Shown: positions 37,061 through 47,755 of the stretch, piece by piece
How positions within the stretch are numbered: position 1 is the first letter of the stretch
Layout of the letters: the number at the start of each line of letters is the position of its first letter
Assembly (NCBI RefSeq): GCF_009901565.1
Contig: NZ_WXEW01000008.1
Coordinates: 434,001 to 498,000, forward strand
Direction of reading: 5' to 3'
Source of the DNA: Herbidospora solisilvae
GTDB taxonomy: Bacteria; Actinomycetota; Actinomycetes; Streptosporangiales; Streptosporangiaceae
DNA: 64,000 bases
Translations under genes and position numbers: made by a program
The notes under the pieces: generated by a model
Told to the model about the DNA's origin: nothing
The model's input: the letters and a program-made list of their open reading frames with translations, nothing else
Database searches by the model: none

Positions 37061-37794
37061 TCCGCTTGGTGGTCGATATGTCCCGCCAGGCCGTCCAGGA
37101 GCAGTTTCAGGCCGCCCGTGAACGCGTCGTGGGCGGCCTGGTCCCATTCTGCCGGGGGCATGCTCACTGACCTGGGGAAACGTTCGGCGAAGTCGGGGAC
37201 CAGGTCGTTCATCAGGCGGGATCTGGCCGTCCACCACTCCTGGTCCGAGGTTCCCGTGTCCGAGGCGGCCGCCCGCCCCTCGGCGATCGTCCTCGCCGAG
37301 CCTCTGACCAGGCTGAACAGGGCGCTCACGGTCGCCCGGACGGCCACGTCGGGGAGGGCCTCCAGCAGCTTCTCCAGGACCGTCTGCTCGTGGGGGCCCA
37401 GGACCGGGCGGGCGTGGGAGACCTGCAACAGCCACGGATGGCGGAGGTAGCGCTCGTGGAGGGCCACGGCCCAGGCCTCGACCGCCTCCCGCCATCCGCC
37501 GGGCAGGTCGCCGATCGCGCCTTTGTGGGCGTGGTCGTACATGAGGTCGATCAGTTCCCGCTTGGTCGGGACGTAGGTGTAGAGCGCCATCGCCGTCTTG
37601 CCGAGACGCTCGCCGACCGCGCGCATCGACAGGCCGTCGAGGCCCGACTCGTCGGCCACGGCGATGCCCGCCTCCAGGATCGCGTCGACGGTCAGGGCCG
37701 GTTTCGGGCCGCGTCTGGGCGGGCCGTCACCCGCTGACCGCCACAGGAGCGCCAGTGTGCGCTCGGGGTCACCCTGTCCCGCGTAGACGACCAC
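37024..37794 (-). CDS. TetR family transcriptional regulator
   Basis: The 256-residue repressor has the TetR helix-turn-helix at about 35-85 (VDAILEAGIAVADESGLDGLSMRAVGERLGKTAMALYTYVPTKREL, quoted in part from the family pattern), and a C-terminal TetR_C domain. An N-terminal extension of about 30 residues precedes it. It is divergent from the alpha/beta hydrolase, with a 9-bp inverted repeat in the 71-bp gap, so it most likely controls that gene and itself. GTG start at 37794. Confidence 0.9.
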   Translation of the reverse strand: MVVYAGQGDPERTLALLWRSAGDGPPRRGPKPALTVDAILEAGIAVADESGLDGLSMRAVGERLGKTAMALYTYVPTKRELIDLMYDHAHKGAIGDLPGGWREAVEAWAVALHERYLRHPWLLQVSHARPVLGPHEQTVLEKLLEALPDVAVRATVSALFSLVRGSARTIAEGRAAASDTGTSDQEWWTARSRLMNDLVPDFAERFPRSVSMPPAEWDQAAHDAFTGGLKLLLDGLAGHIDHQADQTRRRMSPKAR

Positions 37795-37816
37795 GCCGTG
37801 CCAACTCCTTACGGCA

Positions 37817-37846
37817 TAAGCTATTGTTCCGGCTGTAAATAGCTTA
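37817..37846. promoter_or_regulatory. TetR operator in the divergent promoter
   Basis: TAAGCTATT (37817-37825) and AATAGCTTA (37838-37846) are a perfect 9-bp inverted repeat with a 12-nt spacer. The right arm overlaps the spacer of a possible promoter (TTGTTC at 37824, CAAGAT at 37847, 17 nt apart) for the hydrolase. Confidence 0.8.
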
Positions 37847-37865
37847 CAAGATAAGGAGATCGCCC

Positions 37866-38687
37866 ATGTTCGCCACCCTCCACGACGGCGCCCGGATCGA
37901 CGTCGAGGTCCACGGCGAGGGGCCCGCCCTGCTGCTGCCGGTGAATCCGAGACCGGCCGAAGACGGTCCGGCGACCGAGGCCGTGCGCGCCTGGGGAGGC
38001 GAGCCCGATCTCGGGTTCAACCTGATCGAGGGGCTCAAAGACCGGTTCAGGGTCGTCGCCTTCGACTACGAGGGGCACTGCCTGGCCGTGCCGAAGAAGG
38101 ACCTGACCCCCGCCAACGTGGTCGGCGACCTCCTCGCCGTCGCCGACGCGGCGGGCGCCGGGACCTTCGCCTACTACGGCTACTCCTGGCTCGCCATGGC
38201 GGGGCTCCAGCTCGCCGTCCGGTCCGACCGGGTGACCACGCTGGTCATGGGCGGCTACCCGCCGATCGGCGGGCCCTACCGGGAGATGCTCGTCGTCACC
38301 GAGACCGCCTGGGAGTACGCCAAGAACCCCGAACCGCCCGCCGTGGACGTCGCTCCCGGCGACTGGGACAGTGCCACGCCGACGGCCGACCCGGCCCAGA
38401 CCGGCCAGTTCATGGCCCTCTACCGGGAACTCCAGGAATTCGACGACCGGGCCGTGACGCTGGACATTCCGAGGCTCTGCTTCGCCGGGTCGCAGGACAC
38501 CATCGTCTACAGCGACAAATGGGGCGGGGTCACCGTCGACATCGCGGGCCCGCTGCTCCGGAACCGCGACGAGATCGAGGCGAGGGGCTGGGAGGTACGG
38601 GTCCTCGACGGCCTCGACCACATGGGCGCCATGCGGTCGGCGGTGGTGCTGCCGATCCTGACAGGATGGGTAGGACGACAGGGGTAG
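37866..38687 (+). CDS. alpha/beta hydrolase (TetR-controlled)
   Basis: The 273-residue protein has an alpha/beta hydrolase fold with nucleophile elbow YYGYSWLAM, acid in FAGSQDTIV and His in LDGLDHMGAM. AAGGAG lies 8 nt before the ATG. Substrate unknown. Its divergent TetR partner and shared operator suggest induction by a small lipophilic compound, perhaps its own substrate. glpD begins 32 bp downstream. Confidence 0.88.
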   Translation: MFATLHDGARIDVEVHGEGPALLLPVNPRPAEDGPATEAVRAWGGEPDLGFNLIEGLKDRFRVVAFDYEGHCLAVPKKDLTPANVVGDLLAVADAAGAGTFAYYGYSWLAMAGLQLAVRSDRVTTLVMGGYPPIGGPYREMLVVTETAWEYAKNPEPPAVDVAPGDWDSATPTADPAQTGQFMALYRELQEFDDRAVTLDIPRLCFAGSQDTIVYSDKWGGVTVDIAGPLLRNRDEIEARGWEVRVLDGLDHMGAMRSAVVLPILTGWVGRQG

Positions 38688-38719
38688 GCGCATAGCCGTA
38701 CAAAGGGAGAGTTGAACCC

Positions 38720-40462
38720 ATGACCGCGCTTATGGGGACGGGGCGGCTGGGGCCGGCGGAACGCTACGCGGCCCTGTCGCAGATGGCCGCGCAGGAACTC
38801 GACGTCGTGGTGGTCGGGGGCGGCGTGGTGGGCGCGGGCGTCGCGCTCGACGCCGCCACGCGGGGGCTCTCCGTGGGGCTCGTGGAGGCGCGCGACTACG
38901 CCTCGGGCACCTCCTCGCGCTCGTCCAAGCTGATCCACGGCGGGCTGCGCTATCTCGAACAGCTCAACTTCGAGCTGGTCAGGGAGGCGCTCCAGGAGCG
39001 GGCGCTGCTGCTCCAGCGCATCGCCCCCCACCTGGTGCGGCCGGTGCCGTTCCTGTTCCCGCTCACCCACGCGGGCTGGGAGCGGCCCTACGTGGGCGCG
39101 GGCCTGATGCTCTACGACTCGCTGGGGTTCTCCTTCGGCTTCACCCGGGGCGTCCCGGGGCACCGCCACCTGTCGCGCACCCGCGCGCTGCGGCTGGCCC
39201 CGGCGCTGCGGAAGACCGCGTTCAAGGGGGCCGTCCAATACTGGGACGCCCAGGTCGACGACGCCCGCTACGTCATGACCCTGCTGCGCACCGCCGCGAC
39301 CTACGGCGCCCACGTCGCCTCCCGCACCCAGGTGGTCGGCTTCCTGCGGGAGGGGGAGCGGGTCACCGGCGTCCGGGTCCGCGACCTGGAGACCGGCGAG
39401 GAGATCGACATCCGGGCCCGGCAGGTCGTCAACGCCACCGGGGTCTGGACCGACGACATCCAGGAGCTCGTCGGCGGGCGCGGGCAGATCCACGTCAAGG
39501 CCTCCAAGGGCATCCACCTCCTGGTGCCCCGCGACCGCATCCACTCACTGACCGGCATCATCCTGCGCACCGAGAAGTCGGTGCTCTTCGTGATCCCGTG
39601 GGGGCGCCACTGGATCATCGGCACCACCGACACCGCCTGGACCCTCGACCTGGCCCACCCGGCGGCCTCCCGGACCGACATCGACTACGTCCTCGACCAC
39701 GTCAACGAGGTGCTGGCGGTCCCGCTGACCCGAGACGACGTCGAGGGCGTGTACGCCGGCCTCCGGCCGCTGCTGCGCGGCGAGTCGGAGCAGACGTCCA
39801 AACTGTCGCGTGAACACGTCGTCGCCCACCCGGTGCCGGGGCTGGTGCTGGTCGCGGGCGGCAAGTTCACCACCTACCGCAAGATGGCCGCCGACGCCGT
39901 CGACGCGGTGGTCCACGGCCTGGCCACCCGGGTGCCGCCCTCGTGCACCGACACCGTCCCGCTCGTGGGGGCCGAGGGCTACCAGGCCCGCTGGAACTCC
40001 CGCTACCGGCTGGCCCAGCAGTCGGGCCTGCACGTCGCCCGCATCGAGCACCTGCTCCAGCGCTACGGCTCGATGATGGACGAGGTGCTGGCCCTCATCG
40101 AAGACGACCCCGGCCTGGCCCGGCCGCTGACCGGCGCCGACGACCACCTGCGGGCCGAGATCGTCTACGCCGCCACCCACGAGGGCGCCCGGCACCTCAA
40201 CGACGTGCTCAGCCGGCGCACCCACATCTCCATCGAGACCTTCCACCGCGGCCTGGCCGTCGCCGAGGAGGTCGCCCAGCTCCTCGCGGGGCCGCTGGGC
40301 TGGGACGACGACCAGGTCAAACGTGAGGTGGAGTACTACACCAAGCGGATCGAGGCCGAGCGCGCCGCCCAGGAGACCGACACCGACCAGGAGGCCGACG
40401 CGATCACCATCGGCGCTCCCGAGATCGTCCCGGTGGCCGCGCCCGACCGCAAACCCCTCTAG
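38720..40462 (+). CDS. glpD: glycerol-3-phosphate dehydrogenase (FAD-dependent)
   Basis: GlpD oxidises glycerol-3-phosphate to dihydroxyacetone phosphate at the membrane and feeds electrons to quinone. The 580-residue protein has the FAD fold DVVVVGGGVVGAGVALDAATRG, the GTSSRSSKLIHGGLRYLEQ motif, VNATGVWTDD, PWGRHWIIGTTDT and a C-terminal DAO_C domain. GGGAGA precedes the ATG. Its TAG stop shares the palindrome CTAG with the stop of the convergent lipoprotein gene. Confidence 0.95.
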   Translation: MTALMGTGRLGPAERYAALSQMAAQELDVVVVGGGVVGAGVALDAATRGLSVGLVEARDYASGTSSRSSKLIHGGLRYLEQLNFELVREALQERALLLQRIAPHLVRPVPFLFPLTHAGWERPYVGAGLMLYDSLGFSFGFTRGVPGHRHLSRTRALRLAPALRKTAFKGAVQYWDAQVDDARYVMTLLRTAATYGAHVASRTQVVGFLREGERVTGVRVRDLETGEEIDIRARQVVNATGVWTDDIQELVGGRGQIHVKASKGIHLLVPRDRIHSLTGIILRTEKSVLFVIPWGRHWIIGTTDTAWTLDLAHPAASRTDIDYVLDHVNEVLAVPLTRDDVEGVYAGLRPLLRGESEQTSKLSREHVVAHPVPGLVLVAGGKFTTYRKMAADAVDAVVHGLATRVPPSCTDTVPLVGAEGYQARWNSRYRLAQQSGLHVARIEHLLQRYGSMMDEVLALIEDDPGLARPLTGADDHLRAEIVYAATHEGARHLNDVLSRRTHISIETFHRGLAVAEEVAQLLAGPLGWDDDQVKREVEYYTKRIEAERAAQETDTDQEADAITIGAPEIVPVAAPDRKPL

Positions 40463-42555
40463 AAGAACTTCACCCAGGCCCGGTCGGCCAGGGTCGCCTT
40501 GTCGCTGATCTTGACGCCGAGGTCGGAGAAGGTCCAGACCGTGTCCCCGATGATCACGCTGCGCCTGATCGACGGGTCGAGCGGCAGGTTGGGGACGCCC
40601 GGCTTCGGATGGGTGATCACGCCGGCCTTCTCGATCGTCTCGCCGACCTTCAGCACGAGCGCCTGCGAGCCGTCGTAGTAGTCGGCCCCCCAGGTGGCCA
40701 GGGGGATCAGCGCCAGGCCGTCCTGCGGCCAGTAGAGGAAGGCGTGCGGGTCCCATTCGGCCTGCGTGGCCGAGTCCTCCTGGTGGTAGCGCGACAACAC
40801 CGCCGGGGCGCCCGGGTCGCGGACGTCGAACAGCGAGACCTGGGTGCCCTTCGTCCGGCCCTTCGTGTCGGCCTCCTGGCCGACGCCGATCAGGCGGCCG
40901 TCGCCCGCCGGGTGCAGGTAGGCCGAGAAACCGGTGATCTTCAGCTCGCCGGTGACCTTCGGGACCTGCGGGTCGCGCAGGTCGAGGGTGTAGAGCGGGT
41001 CGACCTGGCGGAAGGTGACCATGTAGCCGACCGGGCCGATGAACCGCACCGAGTAGATGCGCTCACCCTTGCCCAGGCCCGTCACCTGGCCGGTCGCGGC
41101 GAGGGTGTCGGCCTTCAGCACGTAGACGCCGCTCTCCGACTTCTCCTCCTGGGCCCGCGGCGTCGTGGTGGTGGCGATGCGCAGGTGGCCGTCGTACTCC
41201 GACATCGAGTACTGGTTCAGCAGCCGCCCGGGGACCGATCCGGAGGCGACGTAACGCGGCACGCCGGTGCCGGTGACGTCGAACCGGTGCACCTCGGTGC
41301 GCTCGGAGACCGGCACGACCTCCGGCACGGTGTCCTCGTTCCCGGAGGGCGAGGGGCTGACGACCTCGGCGGTGGGGGTGACCTTCTCGGCGCCGCTCGG
41401 CGTCGGCTGCGCCTCGGGCGCGACCTTGCCGGGGTCGGGAATCTGGGTCGGCATGTCGGGGTCGGGCGACGGGGCCACCGGGCTCGCCGGGGCCGCCTCG
41501 GCGACCGGCATAGGGTCGACCTCCTCGGCGAGCGGCATCGGGAAGAAGCCGCCCCACCAGAGCGGGTTGCTCGTCACGTAGAGGCTGTCCTGGGTGCCGT
41601 AGACGGTGTCGCCGTCGGCCGCGACGCTGATGGGCTCGGTCGTGCCGAACGAGCCGTTCAGGTCCAGGGTGTGGACGGTCACCAGCGACCGGCCCGTGAA
41701 GTCGGCCGGGTGGCTGACGTTCTCGCACTTCACCGCGCCCTGGGTGGCCTGGCCGTTCGACTCGATCTCGTACTTGGGCAACCAGGCGTCGAGGGGCGCC
41801 TTGCGGTAGGTCTCCTTGACCGCCTCCAGCATCTCCTTCTGGGTCATGTCGCCGTCGTACTCGGGCACCGGCACCTGCGGCTCGCTGCGCACCACGATCC
41901 GGACCGTGGTCCCGACCATGCGCGCGTCGACGTGGATGGCGTTGGCGGGGGACATGCTGGCGAGGACCTTCGGCGGACCGGCCAGATCGACCATGACGTA
42001 ACGGGGCGAGGCGAGCATCATGGGCCCGTCGGCCACGCGGGCGGTGGCGGCCGGGAGGTACCCGCCGTTGTTGAACAGCACCAGCGCCCGGTCACCGGCC
42101 ACCAGCAGGTTCGCCTCGGCCCACGACTGCTCCTCGGTGACCAGCCGCAACGTGCCGGTCACCTTGCCGGAGGCGGCGTCCATCACCCGCAGCACGCCGC
42201 GGTTGACCGTGACGACACGCTCGCCGTCGGTCTTCACCAGGTCGGGCTCGTCGACCCCGGCCTCGTGGACGTTGGTCGTCGAATGGGTCTGGGCGCCGGC
42301 GCCCGCGGTGGACCGGGCGGTGTCGGCCGCCTCCGCCATCGCCATCGGCATCACCTGGAAGCTCTGGGCGTGCTTGACCGCGGCCGCGCGCAGCCCTTCC
42401 AGCATGCTGTCGCAGTCGTCGAACGCGACCAGCTTGATGTTCGACGTCAGGTTGATCGGCGTCACCGGATCGGGCGACGGGGCGGCACCCGGCGTGCAGG
42501 CCGTCGCCAGCAGGGCAATCGCGATGGCGCCCGCCACGCGAATCGAGGTGGTCAT
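40459..42555 (-). CDS. beta-propeller domain lipoprotein
   Basis: The 698-residue protein begins with a lipoprotein signal (GAIAIALLATAC, Cys near 20). It continues into a secreted beta-propeller domain of the actinobacterial Beta_propel family, with THSTTNVHEAGVDEPDLVKTDGERV (recognised pattern), a Pro-rich insert at about 350-420 and DPHAFLYWPQDGLALIPL near the C terminus. No enzyme motif is seen. The start is ATG 42555; the upstream open frame is in the kinase gene. It is 38 bp downstream of the Ser/Thr kinase gene, so a kinase-linked surface sensor is plausible. Confidence 0.85.
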   Translation of the reverse strand: MTTSIRVAGAIAIALLATACTPGAAPSPDPVTPINLTSNIKLVAFDDCDSMLEGLRAAAVKHAQSFQVMPMAMAEAADTARSTAGAGAQTHSTTNVHEAGVDEPDLVKTDGERVVTVNRGVLRVMDAASGKVTGTLRLVTEEQSWAEANLLVAGDRALVLFNNGGYLPAATARVADGPMMLASPRYVMVDLAGPPKVLASMSPANAIHVDARMVGTTVRIVVRSEPQVPVPEYDGDMTQKEMLEAVKETYRKAPLDAWLPKYEIESNGQATQGAVKCENVSHPADFTGRSLVTVHTLDLNGSFGTTEPISVAADGDTVYGTQDSLYVTSNPLWWGGFFPMPLAEEVDPMPVAEAAPASPVAPSPDPDMPTQIPDPGKVAPEAQPTPSGAEKVTPTAEVVSPSPSGNEDTVPEVVPVSERTEVHRFDVTGTGVPRYVASGSVPGRLLNQYSMSEYDGHLRIATTTTPRAQEEKSESGVYVLKADTLAATGQVTGLGKGERIYSVRFIGPVGYMVTFRQVDPLYTLDLRDPQVPKVTGELKITGFSAYLHPAGDGRLIGVGQEADTKGRTKGTQVSLFDVRDPGAPAVLSRYHQEDSATQAEWDPHAFLYWPQDGLALIPLATWGADYYDGSQALVLKVGETIEKAGVITHPKPGVPNLPLDPSIRRSVIIGDTVWTFSDLGVKISDKATLADRAWVKFF

Positions 42556-42593
42556 GCCCACAAGACGGATCGCGGGCCGCCTCGGTTCGGGCG

Positions 42594-44489
42594 TTAGCCG
42601 CGCCGCAGGTAGCCGCTGCGGAAGTAGAGCTTGTCCATCGCCGCGTCGGTCGCCCGGACCAGCGTCTGGGTCTCGGTCCCCTTCAGGTCGGTGACCACCA
42701 CGGCGTCCTCGTCGTCGTCTCCGGTGGCCGTGCAGAAGATGTGGGTGGTGTCCCACCAGCCCAGCACGGTGTCGCAGCCCGACTCGAACTCCTCCAGCAC
42801 CGCCCCGGTCGCGGTGTCCCAGACGCACAGGGTCACCGTCTTGTCCGCGCAGGTGGCCACGAACGCGCCGCCTTCGGCGGTGAACAGGTCGCGCGGGTCG
42901 GTGAGGGTGCCGCCGATCTCCGGCAGGGTCTTCAGTTCCTTACCTTGCAGGTCGTAGACGTGGGGGACACGGGTCTCCTTGTCGGCGACGATCACCGCGA
43001 TGGTGTCGCCGTCGCCGGTCCAGGCGAACGCGGCGTCCTCGGTCAGGCCCGGCACCTCGACGATCCGGGCCGTCTCGGCCGGCACGTCGACCACGACGAA
43101 CCCCTTGGTCGTCGTCTTCTCGCCGACCTTCTCGCGCATGGTCAGCAGGATCCGGTCGCCTTCGGGCGACCAGTGCACGTAGTTGGTGGTGCGCGGCTTG
43201 GCGACCGTCTGGACGGTCACGGTCGTGCCGCTCGACACGTTGGTGATCTTCAGCGAGTCGCGGTCGTCGGCGTCGTACTCCCACGGGATCCCGGCCAGCC
43301 GGTCGGCGGTGGGGCTGGGGGCGGCGTCGACGTAGGAGTGGCGGGTGAAGGTCGCCTTGCCGGGTTCGCGGACGTAGGCGTCCCACTTCTCCCGGTCGAC
43401 CCAGAAGATCGACAGGTACGCCGGGTCGTCGGCCCGCTCCAGCGCCACGGCCGTGGTGTCGTCCATGTCGATGGTGACCGGCGGCCGGGGGCTGGGGGAG
43501 GCCGGGGGCGGCGGGGCCGCCGAGGTCGTGACCGGCGGGGAGGGCGGGGCGCTGTTCGTGGTGGCGGCCCACACCCCGCCGATGGCCGCGATCACCGCCA
43601 CCGCGGTCGCGGCCGTGACCACGGCCAGCGTGGGGAACCCGCGCTTCTCCCGGAAGACCTGCGGGACCGTCGCCCGCGCCGTCGCCGGATCGCTGACCAG
43701 CAGCCGGTCGATCACCTCGCGCGCGGTCGGGCGCAGCGCCGGGTTCTTGTTCAGGCAGTCGAGCAGGATGCCCCGCAGCGGCTGGGGGACGTCGCCCAGG
43801 TCGGGCGGCATCCGCAGCACCCGGTTGATCACCGCCGGCATCGTGTCGTTGCCGAACGGCGCCCGCCCGGTCGCGGCGTAGGCGATCGTGCCCGCCCACG
43901 AGAACAGGTCGGCGGCCGGCCCGACCGGGCCCCCGGCGAGCTGCTCGGGGGCCATGTAGGCGGGGGTGCCGATCATCGTCGAGGTCAGCGCCGTGTGGCT
44001 GCCCAGGGCCTTGCTGATGCCGAAGTCGATCACCCGGGGGCCGTCGGACCCGAGGATCACGTTCGGCGGCTTGAAGTCGCGGTGCACGATCTCGGCCTGG
44101 TGGATCGCCGCCAGCGCCGTCGCGGTGCCGATCGCCAGCCGGTGCAGCGAACTGCCCGTACGCGGCCCGCTCCGCGGGATCGCCTGGGCCAGCGACTCGC
44201 CCTCGATGTACTCGCTCACGATGTAGGGCCGCTCGTCTTCGGCGCCCACGTCGATCACCTGCGCGGTGCAGAACGGCGCCACCCGCTTGGCCGTGCTGAC
44301 CTCCTGCAGGAACCGCCGGACCATCGTCTGGTCCTGCGCGAGCTCCGGCCGCAGCCACTTGATCGCCACGCGTCCGCCGTCGGGACCGGCCCCCAGGTAG
44401 ACGATGCCCTGGCCGCCTTCCCCCAGGACCGCCTCCAGCCGGTAGCCGCCGAGCACACGCGGGTCGGACGGGCGTAAGGGAGTCGCCAT
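42594..44489 (-). CDS. Ser/Thr protein kinase with extracytoplasmic propeller-like domain
   Basis: The 631-residue protein has an N-terminal Hanks-type kinase (about 15-270): GEGGQGIVYLG loop, catalytic Lys44 in VAIKWL, HRDFKPPNVIL, DFGISKAL and MAPEQ. One transmembrane helix follows at about 288-308, then a Pro/Ser-rich stalk and an extracellular domain of propeller-like repeats (WSPEGDRILLTM, WTGDGDTIAVIV) instead of PASTA repeats. It probably senses an envelope signal and phosphorylates cytoplasmic targets. The lipoprotein gene follows on the same strand. Confidence 0.92.
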   Translation of the reverse strand: MATPLRPSDPRVLGGYRLEAVLGEGGQGIVYLGAGPDGGRVAIKWLRPELAQDQTMVRRFLQEVSTAKRVAPFCTAQVIDVGAEDERPYIVSEYIEGESLAQAIPRSGPRTGSSLHRLAIGTATALAAIHQAEIVHRDFKPPNVILGSDGPRVIDFGISKALGSHTALTSTMIGTPAYMAPEQLAGGPVGPAADLFSWAGTIAYAATGRAPFGNDTMPAVINRVLRMPPDLGDVPQPLRGILLDCLNKNPALRPTAREVIDRLLVSDPATARATVPQVFREKRGFPTLAVVTAATAVAVIAAIGGVWAATTNSAPPSPPVTTSAAPPPPASPSPRPPVTIDMDDTTAVALERADDPAYLSIFWVDREKWDAYVREPGKATFTRHSYVDAAPSPTADRLAGIPWEYDADDRDSLKITNVSSGTTVTVQTVAKPRTTNYVHWSPEGDRILLTMREKVGEKTTTKGFVVVDVPAETARIVEVPGLTEDAAFAWTGDGDTIAVIVADKETRVPHVYDLQGKELKTLPEIGGTLTDPRDLFTAEGGAFVATCADKTVTLCVWDTATGAVLEEFESGCDTVLGWWDTTHIFCTATGDDDEDAVVVTDLKGTETQTLVRATDAAMDKLYFRSGYLRRG

Positions 44490-44540
44490 GACTCGAATTG
44501 TGGCCCATCACGTCGGCGGCACGGCGTTGCGAATTGACCG

Positions 44541-44552
44541 TACCGGCCGGTA
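44541..44552. promoter_or_regulatory. 12-bp perfect palindrome TACCGGCCGGTA
   Basis: It lies between the divergent kinase and dehydrogenase genes and could be a regulator site. A TTGACC sits just before it at 44534-44539. Confidence 0.4.
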
Positions 44553-44573
44553 GTCATGAGCTTCGCTCCGGAA

Positions 44574-44579
44574 TAGTCT
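44574..44579 (+). promoter_or_regulatory. -10-like hexamer before the aldehyde dehydrogenase gene
   Basis: TAGTCT ends 7 nt before the ATG at 44587, consistent with a leaderless transcript. Confidence 0.45.
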
Positions 44580-44586
44580 CGCTTTC

Positions 44587-46143
44587 ATGGCTGGTGAACT
44601 CCGGGTGCCCGACCCCGCGCTGCTCGACCGTCTCCTGCGTCACGTCACGTCGGAGGGCAAGACGCGGACCGTGGTCGCGCCCTTCACCGGGGCCCCGCTG
44701 GCCGAGGTGCCGATCTCGTCGGCCGAGGACGTGCGCCGGGCCTACCGGCAGGCGCGGGAGGCCCAGGAGGCCTGGGCCGAGCTGCCGGTCAAAGACCGGA
44801 TCAGGCCGTTCGAGCGGCTGCACGACGCGATCCTCGACCGCCGCGCCGACCTGCTCGACGTCATCCAGTGGGAGACCGGCAAGGCGCGCCGGCACGCCTA
44901 CGAGGAGGTCCTCGACGTCGCCGCGAGCAGCCTCCACTACGTGCGCAAGGCCCCCGGCCTGCTCGCCCCGCGCGCCCGCCGGGGCCCGTTCCCGCTGGCC
45001 ACCCGGACCGTCGAGGTACGCCACCCGCGCGGCGTCGTGGCCTTCATCAGCCCGTGGAACTACCCCCTGTCGCTCGGCGTGAGCGACGTCGTGCCGGCCC
45101 TGATCGCGGGGAACGCGGTCGTGCACAAGCCCGACACCCAGACGCCCCTGTCCACCTTGTGGACCATCGACCTGCTCACCGAGCTCGGCATGCCGCCGGA
45201 GATCTGGCAGGTCGTCGTCGGCGACCCGGCCGACGTCGGCGAACCCCTGATCGACGACGCCGACTACGTCGCCTTCACCGGCTCCACCCGGGCCGGCCGG
45301 GGCGTCGCCGAGGCCGCCGCCAAGCGGCTCATCGGCTGCTCCCTGGAGCTCGGCGGCAAGAACCCCATGATCGTCCTGGACGACGCCGACGTCGACCGTG
45401 CCGCCGCCGGCGCGATCAGGGCTTGCTTCACCAACGCCGGCCAGTTGTGCGTCTCGATCGAGCGCCTCTACGTCCACGACGCCGTCTACGACGCCTTCAC
45501 CGAGCGGTTCGCCCGCGCCGTGGGCAACATGACCATCGGCCCCGGCCACGACTGGGCCGTCCAGATGGGCTCCCTGACCTCCCAGCGCCAGCTCGACGCC
45601 GTCTCGGCCCACGTCGACGAGGCCGTCGAGAAGGGCGCCACGGTCGTCACCGGCGGCCGGGCCCGCCCGGACCTGGGCCCGTTCTTCTACGAGCCGACCA
45701 TCCTCGAGAACGTCACCGACGACATGGCCCTGTGCCGCGCCGAGACCTTCGGCCCGGTCGTCGCCCTCTACCGGTTCCGCACCGTGGCCGAGGCGCTGGA
45801 GCTGGCCAACGACACCGCCTACGGCCTCAACGCCTCCGTCTGGACCGGCGACCCGGCCAAGGGCCGCGCCCTGGCCTCCCGGATCAAGGCCGGCACGGTG
45901 AACGTCAACGAGGGCTACGCCTCCGCCTACGGCTCGTTCGACTCCCCGATGGGCGGGATGAAGAACTCCGGCCTGGGCCGCCGGCACGGCGACGAGGGGC
46001 TGACCAAGTTCACCGAGAGCCAGACGATCTCCACCCAGGCGGCCTGGCTCGGCTTCGACCCCATCCTCGGCATGCCTTACGAGACATATGCGGACACCCT
46101 GGTCACCCTGCTCAAGGGAATGAAGAGACTCCGCCTTAAGTAG
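44587..46143 (+). CDS. succinate-semialdehyde dehydrogenase (NADP-type)
   Basis: The 518-residue aldehyde dehydrogenase has VVAFISPWNYPLSLG, the active-site Glu254 in LELGGKNP and Cys288 in NAGQLCVS, and FGPVVALYRF. Its length and N terminus match the mycobacterial GabD2 group, which makes succinate from succinate semialdehyde. Substrate is inferred from the group, not shown. guaA follows by 39 bp and may be cotranscribed. Confidence 0.88.
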   Translation: MAGELRVPDPALLDRLLRHVTSEGKTRTVVAPFTGAPLAEVPISSAEDVRRAYRQAREAQEAWAELPVKDRIRPFERLHDAILDRRADLLDVIQWETGKARRHAYEEVLDVAASSLHYVRKAPGLLAPRARRGPFPLATRTVEVRHPRGVVAFISPWNYPLSLGVSDVVPALIAGNAVVHKPDTQTPLSTLWTIDLLTELGMPPEIWQVVVGDPADVGEPLIDDADYVAFTGSTRAGRGVAEAAAKRLIGCSLELGGKNPMIVLDDADVDRAAAGAIRACFTNAGQLCVSIERLYVHDAVYDAFTERFARAVGNMTIGPGHDWAVQMGSLTSQRQLDAVSAHVDEAVEKGATVVTGGRARPDLGPFFYEPTILENVTDDMALCRAETFGPVVALYRFRTVAEALELANDTAYGLNASVWTGDPAKGRALASRIKAGTVNVNEGYASAYGSFDSPMGGMKNSGLGRRHGDEGLTKFTESQTISTQAAWLGFDPILGMPYETYADTLVTLLKGMKRLRLK

Positions 46144-46182
46144 ACTGGCGCTACCGCCGGTTCATCTTCAGGGAGTCCTCCT

Positions 46183-47730
<1,548 letters not shown>

Positions 47731-47742
47731 TCGCAGTCGGGG

Positions 47743-47748
47743 TAGATT
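47743..47748 (+). promoter_or_regulatory. -10-like hexamer before the acyltransferase gene
   Basis: TAGATT ends 7 nt before GTG 47756. A TTG inside this hexamer could be misread as the start. Confidence 0.45.
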
Positions 47749-47755
47749 GGCCCCG

